From Pseudomonadota bacterium (GTDB lineage: Bacteria; Myxococcota; UBA9042; PHBI01): a DNA stretch of 25,233 bases. The notes under the pieces were generated by a model. That model made no database searches. It saw only the letters and a program-made list of their open reading frames with translations, and was not told where the DNA came from. The stretch lies in contig SXIE01000203.1 in the NCBI GenBank assembly GCA_005772945.1, forward strand, positions 1-25,233. Reading direction: 5' to 3'. Every line of letters begins with the position of its first letter. Positions within the stretch are counted from its first letter, which is position 1. Of this stretch, positions 6,622 through 14,565 are shown piece after piece. A program made the position numbers and the translations under genes.

Positions 6622-7652
6622 TGTCGGCGCCCAAGGGATTCGCGCCACGCCCGACGACGGCGTACGACCCGGCGCGGATCCCGGGTCAACAGGCGATGCT
6701 CGCAAACCGCCTTCGCAAGCGCCTGAGCGTGCTCTTGCGCTGGGCCAAGCGCGACGGTGTGAGCTGCTATCGGGTGTACGACGCGGACATCCCCGAGCTG
6801 CCGCTGGCCATCGATCGCTACGAGGACCGAGCGCTGGTGGCGGTGTATCAGAGCCCGGTCGAGCGGCCGCCGGCGTGGCTCGAGGCGATGTGCGATACGG
6901 TCGCGACCGAGCTCGGCGTCGCGCGGGAATGCGTCTACGAGCGCGCGCGGGTTCGGGCAGCCGCTGAGTCCGGGCAGAGCCAGTATGTGAAGCTCGGCGA
7001 GAGCGGCGAGCGCTTCGTCGCGCACGAGGGTGGCGCGCGCTTCTGGGTCAACCTCGCGGACTACCTGGACACGGGCCTCTTTCTCGACCACCGGCCGCTG
7101 CGCCTGAAGGTGCGCGCCGAGGCCGCGGGGCGGGACGTCCTCAACCTCTTTGCCTACACGGGTGCCTTCACGGTGCACGCCGCAGCGGGCGGCGCGCGCA
7201 CGACGACCAGCGTCGACACCTCGCAGACCTACCTCGACTGGGCGCGCGACAACCTGCGCGAAAATGGTTTGCACACCAACGAGTCGCAGCACGTGTTGGT
7301 CCGGGCCGACGTCATGACGTGGCTGGCCGAGCGCGCCGGAGAACGCGCCGCACCCGCCTGGGATCTGGCGATCGTCGATCCGCCGACCTTCTCGAACACC
7401 AAGGGACGCGCCGAGGTCTTCGACATCCAGCGCGACCATGTGCCGCTCTTGGATCGGGTCCTCGCCGGGATGCGTCCGGGCGGGACCGTCTACTTCTCGA
7501 CGAACTTCCGGCGCTTCAAACCTGCTTTCGAAGCACTCGCCATGGGCGGCGTGCGCGTCACGGACATCACGCAGGCGACGATCCCCTTCGACTTCCGCGA
7601 CGACAAGATCCACCGCGCCTGGCGGCTCGACCGCGCGACGACCGGCGCGTGA
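6621..7652 (+). CDS. RlmK-type 23S rRNA (guanine-N7) methyltransferase, stand-alone
   Basis: The 343 residues align end to end with the C-terminal (RlmK) half of E. coli RlmL/RlmKL, which makes m7G2069 in 23S rRNA. Matching segments are CYRVYDADIPELPLAIDRYE, QYVKLGE, FWVNLADYLDTGLFLDHR, SAM-binding motif I LNLFAYTGAFTVHAA (about 174-188), motif IV IVDPPTFSNTK (251-261), and FDIQRDHVPLL. The N-terminal THUMP/RlmL half is absent. It probably acts in the cytoplasm on ribosome precursors, although a stand-alone version might have another target base. It overlaps both neighbours (TGATG upstream, GTGA downstream). Confidence 0.88.
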   Translation: MSAPKGFAPRPTTAYDPARIPGQQAMLANRLRKRLSVLLRWAKRDGVSCYRVYDADIPELPLAIDRYEDRALVAVYQSPVERPPAWLEAMCDTVATELGVARECVYERARVRAAAESGQSQYVKLGESGERFVAHEGGARFWVNLADYLDTGLFLDHRPLRLKVRAEAAGRDVLNLFAYTGAFTVHAAAGGARTTTSVDTSQTYLDWARDNLRENGLHTNESQHVLVRADVMTWLAERAGERAAPAWDLAIVDPPTFSNTKGRAEVFDIQRDHVPLLDRVLAGMRPGGTVYFSTNFRRFKPAFEALAMGGVRVTDITQATIPFDFRDDKIHRAWRLDRATTGA

Positions 7653-8956
7653 GCCCGCTGCGCCAGCTCCAGGTCGCGCTCGTCAAGGGACCGCTCGGGC
7701 TCTTTCGCATGTCCGCCCGCGCCTGGGGCCAGGCGGCACTCTACGCGCTCTCGGCCGCGCTCCTGCTGGGTGGGCTGCTTGCGCTCTTCGCGTTCACCCA
7801 GGACCGCCTCGGCGATTCGCTGCTCGACTTCGTCGTGCCCGAAGAGGGCCAGACGGTCGCGCGCATCTTCGTCCGCTTCTTCCTCGCCTCACAAACGAAC
7901 CACATCACGATCAATGCGCTCGTGACGTTCTCGCTCTTGCTGGTCTCGCTGAGTTTCTTTCATTTCAAAGAGCGCCTCTCGCGCGCCGTCGAGACGGGCG
8001 CCGGGCTTGGCAAGCCGGAGGACTGGAACCCGCCGACGTTCTGGCGCGAGGCGCGCTCGGAGGTCTCGCTCGTCTTGGTGTACGTGGCGCTGTTCTTCGT
8101 CGTGCTCTCGGTCGGGCACTCGCCGTATCCGTGGCGACGCACGCTCGCGACGGTCCTCTCGTATGGCATCATGTTCGGGACGTGGGCGGTCGACTTCGCG
8201 ACGCCGATCCTCATGCGTCGCGGCTACGGCTACCTGCAGTCGGTGAAGGCGATGGCGCGGCGGCCGCTGCTCGCCTTGGCCTTCGGCGCGGCCATGTCGC
8301 TGCCGCTGGTGGGCCTCACGCACGCCTTCGGGCGCCTCGACGGGCCCGCCGTGCCGAGCATCGCCGCGCTCTTCGGCGCGAACATCGTGCTCATCTTGTG
8401 GGCCGCCGTGGCCGGGACGCACGTCGGCGCGGCTGTGGTCGAGGTCGCCGCACGGACGAAACCCGCCCGCCTTCCGACGCGCCTGATTCTGTCCGGCGCG
8501 GTCGTCGCCGTGCTCGCGGTCGGCGGCTGGATGGGCGGGCACCTGGCCGTCGTGCTGGCCGAGAAGAGCCAGATCCTGAAGTGTCGTTATGCTCCCGACT
8601 GGGCCAGTATCAAGGTCACCAAGCCGGCGTTATCCCGTTTGCTCACCGGCCGGGTCGGCGTGGGCGTCGAGCTCGACATCGACATCACGAACCCGAACAC
8701 GCTCGCCGTCGCGCTCGAGAAGAACCGGCTCGTCCTCTCGGATGGGACGCGCGATCTGGCCGAGGGCCACCTGAGCCCGATGCGGATCCCCGCCGGCGAA
8801 ATGCGCCGTCAGCACCTCGCGCTGCAGATGGATGTCGAGGTCACGTCGCTGCTCGCGAGCATCGCGCATTGGGATCTCGGCGACCTGCGCATCACGCTCT
8901 TCATCGAGATCGCCGAGGGCCTCGAGTACCCGATCTACTTGCGCGGGGCGCGCTGA
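7649..8956 (+). CDS. Multi-spanning membrane protein with C-terminal LEA14/WHy-like domain
   Basis: A 435-residue protein. The N-terminal 290 or so residues hold about six hydrophobic segments, including ALYALSAALLLGGLLALFAF, ALVTFSLLLVSLSF, LVYVALFFVVLS and LSGAVVAVLAVGG. The rest, after KSQILKCRYAPDW, is predicted soluble. It carries VELDIDITNPNTLAVALEKNRLVL, split here only by family wording, a pattern typical of LEA14/WHy beta-sandwich domains (Asn-Pro-Asn after a beta strand, then a short hydrophilic turn). The start is GTG at 7649, overlapping the methyltransferase stop as GTGA; an internal ATG (MSARAWG) is possible but would lose the overlap. The biological role is unknown. A lipid- or ligand-related envelope role is only a guess. 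Confidence 0.75.
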   Translation: MSPLRQLQVALVKGPLGLFRMSARAWGQAALYALSAALLLGGLLALFAFTQDRLGDSLLDFVVPEEGQTVARIFVRFFLASQTNHITINALVTFSLLLVSLSFFHFKERLSRAVETGAGLGKPEDWNPPTFWREARSEVSLVLVYVALFFVVLSVGHSPYPWRRTLATVLSYGIMFGTWAVDFATPILMRRGYGYLQSVKAMARRPLLALAFGAAMSLPLVGLTHAFGRLDGPAVPSIAALFGANIVLILWAAVAGTHVGAAVVEVAARTKPARLPTRLILSGAVVAVLAVGGWMGGHLAVVLAEKSQILKCRYAPDWASIKVTKPALSRLLTGRVGVGVELDIDITNPNTLAVALEKNRLVLSDGTRDLAEGHLSPMRIPAGEMRRQHLALQMDVEVTSLLASIAHWDLGDLRITLFIEIAEGLEYPIYLRGAR

Positions 8957-8988
8957 CGCGCACGGCGTCGCGGGGGGCGCCGAGCGCG
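8957..8988 (+). terminator. Hairpin between convergent genes
   Basis: Immediately after the stop at 8956, CGCGCACGGCG pairs with CGCCGAGCGCG (11-nt arms, one mismatch, 10-nt loop). No T-run follows, so termination would be of the hairpin-only type, or this may be chance in GC-rich DNA. Confidence 0.3.
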
Positions 8989-9019
8989 GGCGATCGTGCG
9001 GCGCGGCGCGGCGCCGCGG

Positions 9020-9997
9020 TCAGAACGAACCGAGGACCTCGAGGGCACCGCCGAGGATCTCGTCGGCGTCCTTGGGGAGATCGGCGCGCACCTCGGCGAT
9101 GAGGTCGAGCCCCTTGGTCAGGTTGACGCATGCCGCCACGGTCGCGCTCATGCCCTTGTAGGGGTTGTCGGTGATCTCGCGGTCGAGGAAGTCGAAGCGC
9201 GCCGTCAGGCTGAGGCGGTCGCTGAGGAGGTAGTTCGCCGAGAGCAGGAAGCCGATCGACGTGAGGCTGCCGAGCTTGCCGAAGTTGAACTCGCCGCCGA
9301 GCTTGAGGCGACCGAAGACGAAGGCCAGGTCGAGGTCGGCCATGAAGCGCATCTTCTCGTCGTTGAGCGCGCCGAGGGTCGATGACACGCCCACGGTGCC
9401 GGCGCTCCCGATAGCTTGCTGGACCCGCAGCCCGAGCGTCGCGTCCTTCGGGGTCGACGGCGTGTCCCAGTCGTTGCTGACCCAGAGCTGGGCCTGGGTC
9501 GACGGGCCGACCCAACCGAGCGCGAACCCGGTCAGGTTCGACGGGGTCGCCTTCATGAACAGGAGGCCCTGCGAGTATTGCCAGAGGCCGGTCGGGTCGA
9601 TCACCTCGAAGCCGACGGGGGCGTTCCATTTGCCGGCGCGCAGGAAGAAACCCTTGTCTTCACCTGCAAAGAAGAACTCGGCGAAGCCCTGCTCGACGAT
9701 GCGATCGAAGACGAGCGCGCTGGCGCCCTCGGCGGGGAAGAGCTGGAGATCGGTGCGCACGCGCAGGCCGCCGCCGACGGCGACGCTGACGTCGAGCTCG
9801 ACCTGGTCGAGGCCGAGGCTGACGCCCTTCTTGGCCTCGGCCTCGGGCAAGAATCGGTAGGTGATCGAGCTGTCGATGAAGCCGCTCAGCGTGACCTGAG
9901 GGTCGGCGTGAGCCGAGCCGGCGGCGGCGACGGCGGAGGCGAGCGAGGCGGTGAGCGTGAGAAGCGACGCGAGACGGGGGGGGAGGTTGGGACGCAT
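9020..9997 (-). CDS. Predicted outer-membrane beta-barrel (porin-like) protein
   Basis: A 325-residue exported protein. The start at 9997 gives a signal peptide (MRPNLPPRLASLLTLTAS, then an Ala-rich core, cleavage near AHA-DPQ), with GGAG 8 nt upstream. A start 19 codons earlier would bury the signal peptide. The mature part begins VTLSGFIDSSITYRF, alternates polar and hydrophobic residues through many Gly/aromatic strands, and ends in Phe (EVLGSF), the usual outer-membrane sorting end. The segment FFLRAGKWNAPVGFEVIDP resembles porins of the DUF/OprP-like kind in which a strand is followed by a periplasmic turn. The substrate is unknown. Confidence 0.75.
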   Translation of the reverse strand: MRPNLPPRLASLLTLTASLASAVAAAGSAHADPQVTLSGFIDSSITYRFLPEAEAKKGVSLGLDQVELDVSVAVGGGLRVRTDLQLFPAEGASALVFDRIVEQGFAEFFFAGEDKGFFLRAGKWNAPVGFEVIDPTGLWQYSQGLLFMKATPSNLTGFALGWVGPSTQAQLWVSNDWDTPSTPKDATLGLRVQQAIGSAGTVGVSSTLGALNDEKMRFMADLDLAFVFGRLKLGGEFNFGKLGSLTSIGFLLSANYLLSDRLSLTARFDFLDREITDNPYKGMSATVAACVNLTKGLDLIAEVRADLPKDADEILGGALEVLGSF

Positions 9998-10091
9998 GTT
10001 TCTCCAATGTTTCGGGCCGGGCGCGCCGAGGGTTGAGAACCCCGAGCATGGCACACCTTGGACCGAATGCTGCGGCGCGTCAACCCGCGGG

Positions 10092-10109
10092 CGCGTCGCC
10101 GAAGACGCG
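10092..10109 (-). terminator. Short hairpin downstream of the 10130-11089 gene
   Basis: CGCGTC and GACGCG pair around a 6-nt loop, 21-38 nt beyond the stop of the lipoprotein gene on the minus strand. There is no T-run and the stem is short. Weak support. Confidence 0.2.
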
Positions 10110-10129
10110 GCCGCACGCGCGAGAGGCCG

Positions 10130-11089
10130 TCAGGGCTTGAAGAAGAAGAAGTGTTCGCTGCGCAGCTCGAAATCGACAGGCTTCCCGGACGGAAGCGCCG
10201 TGGTTCGTGCGTAACGGTGGATACGTTGGACCGGGCAGCGCCCGCAGCCCCAATGACTCGGATCCGCGAGCGCATCCACCATCGCAACCGGCACGACGAG
10301 CTCGCCGTCGGCGTCGGGAGCGTCGCATTCGATGCGGACGCGCGCGATGAAGCCGTGATCGAGATCGGCCTCGAGCAGAACGCGCACGCGGGTGGCCGGA
10401 TCCGCGGGCGTCCAGCGGATCGTGAGCGCCGCGCCGGACGTGACGGTGATGGTGTCGGCGTCCGCGACCACGAGCGGCGGCACCATCGCGAGGTGCGCCT
10501 CGAACGCCGGGAAGGCGTCGCCGGTGGCCGCGACCACCACCGCTGCGCCGGCATCGACCAGGGGCATCCGTTCCGGGCTGTAGTAGCTGTCGAAACCCTG
10601 GACGGCGACGAGCGTGGTCGTGCCGGCAGGCGTCGCGAGCGTGACGGTGCCCGCCGAGAGCGGCGTCGCGAAGGCCGTGCACGTGCCGACGCACCCGCTG
10701 GCCGGATCCGCCGCACAGGCCGCATCGCCGGTGCAGAGAGCCCCGGGCGCGCACGCGGGATCACAGAACGCGCCGACCGATTCGCGCATCCGACACGCAC
10801 CCTCGACGCGCGTGACCGGACCGCTGGGGTCGGGGGCATCGCGGAAACGCGCCGCCGCCGTCATCGCGTCGTCCGTCGCGGTGACGGTCACCGAGGCAAA
10901 CGCGGTCGCCCAGGGATCGACGCTCTCCTGGGCAACAGTGTCCTGGGTAACGGTCTCCTGGGAAACGGTCTCCCGAGGGGCCGTCGCCTCGGCACTCGCG
11001 TCCCCGACCGCGGCCGTGCCGTCGCTGACGCAGCCCATGGCGGCCGCGCCGAGGGCGGTCATCAGGGCGCGTGCGAGGGCTCCGGTCAA
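10130..11089 (-). CDS. Cys-containing lipoprotein of unknown function
   Basis: A 319-residue protein. I chose the TTG start at 11089, which overlaps the stop of the upstream lipoprotein gene as TTGA and gives a 20-residue signal ending in lipobox AAMGC. The ATG nine codons later would leave a signal of only ten residues. After the lipid Cys there is a linker with the five-residue repeat ETVSQ-ETVTQ-DTVAQ. A Cys-rich segment (about seven Cys, including CDPACAPGALC) follows, then a beta-rich domain with ALTIRWTPADPATRVRVLLEADLDH-like strands, and a C-terminal CGRCP pair. The tail is SEHFFFFKP. I do not recognise the family. It is likely an outer-membrane-anchored surface protein working with its neighbour. 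Confidence 0.75.
   Translation of the reverse strand: MTGALARALMTALGAAAMGCVSDGTAAVGDASAEATAPRETVSQETVTQDTVAQESVDPWATAFASVTVTATDDAMTAAARFRDAPDPSGPVTRVEGACRMRESVGAFCDPACAPGALCTGDAACAADPASGCVGTCTAFATPLSAGTVTLATPAGTTTLVAVQGFDSYYSPERMPLVDAGAAVVVAATGDAFPAFEAHLAMVPPLVVADADTITVTSGAALTIRWTPADPATRVRVLLEADLDHGFIARVRIECDAPDADGELVVPVAMVDALADPSHWGCGRCPVQRIHRYARTTALPSGKPVDFELRSEHFFFFKP
10926..10970 (-). repeat. Three tandem 15-nt units encoding a five-residue linker repeat
   Basis: On the plus strand the units begin TCCTGGG followed by CAACAGTG, TAACGGTC and AAACGGTC. They encode the (E/D)TV(S/T/A)Q repeats that follow the lipidated Cys of the 10130-11089 protein. Confidence 0.8.
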
Positions 11090-12210
11090 GGCGAGGTGCA
11101 CTCCGCGGCGCAGTGCCCTTCGACGCAGTCGTGGCTCTCGCACTCGCGATCCGCGGTGCACGCGCCGCCCGCGGCCAGCCGCGCCTGGCAGGTCCCCTGG
11201 ATGCACGCGAGGTCGTCGGCGCACGTGTCGGCGCATGCCTGCCCCTTGGCCGGGATCGTCGCGCACTTGTTGGTCGCGTCGCAGTAGGCCCCGAGGCCGC
11301 AGACGTCGTCGTCCTCTGGACAAGCTGCGCCCGAGGGCTTCGGCGCCCCGCAGGTCTTGGCGGTCGGATCGCAGACGAGCCCGAGCTTGCACGCGCGGGT
11401 GACGTCCTCGTTGGCGGGCTCCTCACTCGAAGGGTCGCACGCCGCGCCCGACGCACCGAACGTCCTGTACGTGAACTGGCAGACCGACGTGCCGCCCCCG
11501 CTGCCACTACAGCTCATGCCGCCGACCACGCAGCTCGGGTCCTCGACCGGACAGGCGGCCAGGATCTCCTCCTGCGTCTTGCAGAGCGCCTCGTCGCACG
11601 CGAGCCGCTCGCCGCACGGCGCGTCGAAGCTGCACGCGGCGCCCTTCGCAGCGCCCTTGGCGCATTTGCCGTCCAAGCACAGGAGGTCGTCGGCGCACTC
11701 GGACGAGCTGCTCTCGCACGCGCCGCCTTCGGCGCCGACGGCGCTGCAGAGGCCGCCGCACGCGTCGCCTTCGATCTTGCAGAACGCGCCCGTGACGCAC
11801 TCCTGCGAGTCGCCACACGCGGCGCCGATCGCGCGCTGACCGACGACCACCTCCGCCTCGCGGGTGCAGAAGTCGAAGCTGGAGACGCAGCTCGCGGCGA
11901 CCTCCGCGAGGCACGCCGAGGCGGCGCTGTAGCTCAGCACGACCGCGCCTTGGTCGACCTGCGCCTGCAGCTCGCTGGTGCCCCGCGCGCAGCCGGCCTC
12001 GAACTCGGCGGCGTACGGCGCGCAGTCCGCCTGGTTGGCGGCGATCCCGCATGCGACGGCGCGGTCGCAGATCGCGTTGCCATATTGCTGGCACAGCGCA
12101 GTGAGGTTCGAGGCGGCGTACTTGGCCGTGCTGGCGGCATCGTCGCCGCACGCGACGCTGGCGAGCGCGAAGAGAGCGAGGGAGGTTGCGTGGGGAGCGA
12201 GCGTCTTCAT
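11086..12210 (-). CDS. Cys-rich lipoprotein with Dickkopf-like repeats
   Basis: A 374-residue protein with a lipoprotein signal peptide (MKTLAPHATSLALFALASVAC; Cys21 followed by GDD). The N-terminal 130 residues carry spaced Cys pairs. From about residue 131 on, short modules of the form GxxCxxxxxCxxGxxC repeat (for example CGDSQECVTGAFC, CGLGAYC, CADDLACIQGTC, CTADRECESHDC), the pattern databases often label Dickkopf N-terminal-like in myxobacteria. Such proteins are probably held rigid by disulfides on the cell surface; their roles are mostly unknown. The stop overlaps the TTG start of the next lipoprotein, so the two are probably made together. GAGGAC precedes the ATG. Confidence 0.82.
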   Translation of the reverse strand: MKTLAPHATSLALFALASVACGDDAASTAKYAASNLTALCQQYGNAICDRAVACGIAANQADCAPYAAEFEAGCARGTSELQAQVDQGAVVLSYSAASACLAEVAASCVSSFDFCTREAEVVVGQRAIGAACGDSQECVTGAFCKIEGDACGGLCSAVGAEGGACESSSSECADDLLCLDGKCAKGAAKGAACSFDAPCGERLACDEALCKTQEEILAACPVEDPSCVVGGMSCSGSGGGTSVCQFTYRTFGASGAACDPSSEEPANEDVTRACKLGLVCDPTAKTCGAPKPSGAACPEDDDVCGLGAYCDATNKCATIPAKGQACADTCADDLACIQGTCQARLAAGGACTADRECESHDCVEGHCAAECTSP

Positions 12211-12322
12211 CAGACAGTCCTCGTGGGGGTGTGGGGATGGGTTCGGCGCGCGGGTGGGTCGTCGTATGCCACGCGCCCGCGCGGAGCGAAAGCGTGGTGC
12301 GACGGACTGGCGGTACTCACGG

Positions 12323-14377
12323 TCAGGGCGCCGGCGTCACCGCGACGGTCGGACGGTCCGCGGTGAGGAGGGTCTGGAGGAAGTTCACTACCGTCGCCTG
12401 GTACGGAGCCTCCGACGACACGAAGTGCCCGCCGTCCAGAACGGTGAGCTGCACCGCCGTCACGGCTCCCGAAGCCGTCGCGACGTTGCCGCGCGCCGGG
12501 AGATCGACCGGGGCGATCGCCAGGAGCGCATGCGCTGGACTCGGGACGGCGGGCGGATTGGCGAGCTCCAAACCGCCGGCGGCCGACAGCGCGAGGGCGG
12601 TGACGATCGGTGTTTGCGGGTCGGCGGTGCCCGACGTCATGAGGACGTGGCGCGCGGGGAAACCGTCGATCGAGGCGAGCCAGGCGGGCGCGTAGTTGAT
12701 GGGGTCGGAGGCGTCGCCGATCATTTGAAGGAGCGACAGGACGGGGTGGAAGGTGTCGAGGTTGGCGGCGTCGTCGTCGACGATGGCGGCGAGGGCCGGC
12801 AGATAGGGCGCGGCCTCGACGCTGGCGAGCGCGCTCTCGGTGATGAGCCCGCCCGCCGACGAGAGGACGCCGCCGCTGAACTCGGGCACGAGCGCCAGCG
12901 CGAGGGCGCCGGTGAGGGCGCCCTGCGAGTGACCGAAGAAGGCGATGCGATCGGGGTCGAAGTGCCTCGCGAGCCCGTCGGGAGCGGTGCTGGCGGGGAT
13001 GTCGAAGCTGCCGGCGCGCAGGGCGCGCACCAGCGACAGGTTGTCGATGGCGGACTGGCGCATGGTCGTGCGGGCGGCGACCGGGTTGCCGATGTTGATC
13101 CAATCGGGCTTGGTGCCGTCACCGCGCTCGCCGACGCCGGGTTGGTCGATGCAGAGGACGGCGAGGCCAAGCGGCGTGACGTGGGGTCCGGGGCCCGCGG
13201 TGCGGGTGCACGATTCCCAGCTTCCACCGGTGCCGTGCGAGTAGACGACGACCGGGTAGCCGCTCGGGGGTTGGGGGGTCGCGGGCACCCAGAGGAGGTA
13301 GCGCATCGACTCGACGCGCTGGATCTCGGGGCGGCCGTCGGGGCCGAAGACGAAGGCGCCGCCGCTGTTCGTGTAGGGCGCGCTGCCGGTCTGGAAGTTG
13401 GGGGCGTCGTAGTGGCCGCGGTAGTCGTCGACCGCGACGCCGTCGAAGGTGCGGGTCTCTTGGAAATGCAGCTCGGTCACGGCGGGGGCGGGCTGGGTGG
13501 CAAGGAAGGCGCGGATGGCGGCGAGCTCGGCGGTCGGGGTGTCGGTGGTGAAACAGGTCGCGGCGGCGAGGTCGATGGGGGAAAAGGGCGGGGCGACGGG
13601 GGCGCTCGGGGCCGCGAGCCAGTCGCGGAGCGGGGCGAGTCCGTTGGCACCGGCGGCGAGCTCGGCCGCGAAGGCGGTCGCCCGCTGGAGGTAGCGGCCG
13701 TCGGCGTCGAGGAGCGTGCGCGCGACCACGAAGCAGTAAGTGCGGCCGGCGCCGAGCGGGAGGCCGCGCGCGGGTCGGAAGGCGAGCGTATGGGGCGCGA
13801 CCCAGCGCGAGGTGAACTCCTCGTAGACGCGGAGCTCGATCGGATGCGAGCGCCCGTAGGTGGGCGACGTGGGGGAGAGATCGACGAGCTGGATCGGCGC
13901 GCGCGGGTCGTCGCGGGTGGTGGCGGGATCGGGGAGGCGCGCGGGGTCGAGGGCCGCGTCGAAGGCGAGGTAGCCGGCGCCATTGAGCCCGAAGCCGCTG
14001 AGGGTCGCGCCGACGGCGATGTAGGCCTGGAAGAGGTCGGCCTCGGGGAACGGGAGGGCGTTGAGATCGATGTGCGCGACGCCGTCGGTGAGGGTGCGCC
14101 AGCGATCGGAGGGCCAGGGGCGATCGAGCCAGTCGGGGATGGTCGCGTCGGACGCGACATAGCGCGGAGTGGCTCCCGACGGGCTCGCGGCGTAGTCGAT
14201 GCCGAGCTTGCTCGGTGGCTCGCCGATCGTCTCGGACTCGACCGCGGACTCGACCGCGGACTCGGACTCGAACTCGGATTCGGACCCGGCCGCGTCGAGC
14301 GCCCCCGCCTCGGTCTCGCACCCGACCGCGATCGCGGCCGCCCAGATCCCGCACCAACCCGCCCAGACCTGTCTCAC
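12323..14377 (-). CDS. Lipoprotein alpha/beta hydrolase (lipase/esterase-like)
   Basis: A 684-residue protein. The GTG start at 14377 has GGAGGGG 7-8 nt upstream and gives a signal peptide ending in lipobox IAVGC. A Ser/Glu/Ala-rich linker follows, then an N-terminal beta-rich region like that of large bacterial extracellular lipases. The hydrolase core has the oxyanion-side YSHGTGG, nucleophile elbow GHSQGA, an acid candidate in SGTADPQTP and a His in LDGGHFV, so a Ser-Asp-His triad is plausible. It is probably anchored to the outer membrane and acts on esters outside the cell; the substrate cannot be read from sequence. It is separated from the lipoprotein gene downstream by 112 bp. Confidence 0.82.
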   Translation of the reverse strand: MRQVWAGWCGIWAAAIAVGCETEAGALDAAGSESEFESESAVESAVESETIGEPPSKLGIDYAASPSGATPRYVASDATIPDWLDRPWPSDRWRTLTDGVAHIDLNALPFPEADLFQAYIAVGATLSGFGLNGAGYLAFDAALDPARLPDPATTRDDPRAPIQLVDLSPTSPTYGRSHPIELRVYEEFTSRWVAPHTLAFRPARGLPLGAGRTYCFVVARTLLDADGRYLQRATAFAAELAAGANGLAPLRDWLAAPSAPVAPPFSPIDLAAATCFTTDTPTAELAAIRAFLATQPAPAVTELHFQETRTFDGVAVDDYRGHYDAPNFQTGSAPYTNSGGAFVFGPDGRPEIQRVESMRYLLWVPATPQPPSGYPVVVYSHGTGGSWESCTRTAGPGPHVTPLGLAVLCIDQPGVGERGDGTKPDWINIGNPVAARTTMRQSAIDNLSLVRALRAGSFDIPASTAPDGLARHFDPDRIAFFGHSQGALTGALALALVPEFSGGVLSSAGGLITESALASVEAAPYLPALAAIVDDDAANLDTFHPVLSLLQMIGDASDPINYAPAWLASIDGFPARHVLMTSGTADPQTPIVTALALSAAGGLELANPPAVPSPAHALLAIAPVDLPARGNVATASGAVTAVQLTVLDGGHFVSSEAPYQATVVNFLQTLLTADRPTVAVTPAP
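14231..14285 (-). repeat. Hexamer-based repeat encoding a Ser/Glu linker
   Basis: Variants of CTCGGA and CTCGAC on the plus strand repeat in tandem, with a 12-nt unit CTCGACCGCGGA twice. They encode the SES/AVES linker just after the lipidated Cys of the hydrolase. Confidence 0.75.
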
Positions 14378-14424
14378 GCGCGCCCCTCCGACCGTCGGCG
14401 CCCGCTGGCTGGCCGCCGCGTCTC

Positions 14425-14565
14425 ATGATAGCACGCCACCCCCGTCGTCGGGTCGAGCCCGTCGGCGACGGCCACTTCGGAAGCCTGGCCGGCGGCGAGA
14501 GCTGGAACGAGGTCCGCTGCCGCGCCTGCGGCGCCGTGACCGAACACCGTCACGAATGGGGCTGA
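14425..14565 (+). CDS. Possible 46-residue metal-binding protein
   Basis: A short open frame beginning ATGATAGCACGC and ending with CRACGAVTEHRHEWG. The Cys-x2-Cys pair followed by His-x-His in a ten-residue stretch could bind one zinc. Third codon positions are mostly G or C, as in neighbouring genes. It fills a gap between the start of the hydrolase gene and the end of the ELWxxDGT gene, overlapping the latter's 3' end by 16 bp in convergent orientation. I see no clear ribosome site. Support is composition, position and the metal-site pattern only. Confidence 0.4.
   Translation: MIARHPRRRVEPVGDGHFGSLAGGESWNEVRCRACGAVTEHRHEWG

Noticed and set aside
6711..6745. Stretch resembling the palindromic element within the methyltransferase gene
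   Set aside because: Only partial match, and the residues it encodes (LRKRLSVLLRWAKR) are normal for RlmK proteins, so it is not an insertion.
12240..12300. GC-rich inverted repeat between the hydrolase and lipoprotein genes
   Set aside because: Arms pair only with a 4-nt gap and no T-run; not distinguishable from chance in this composition.
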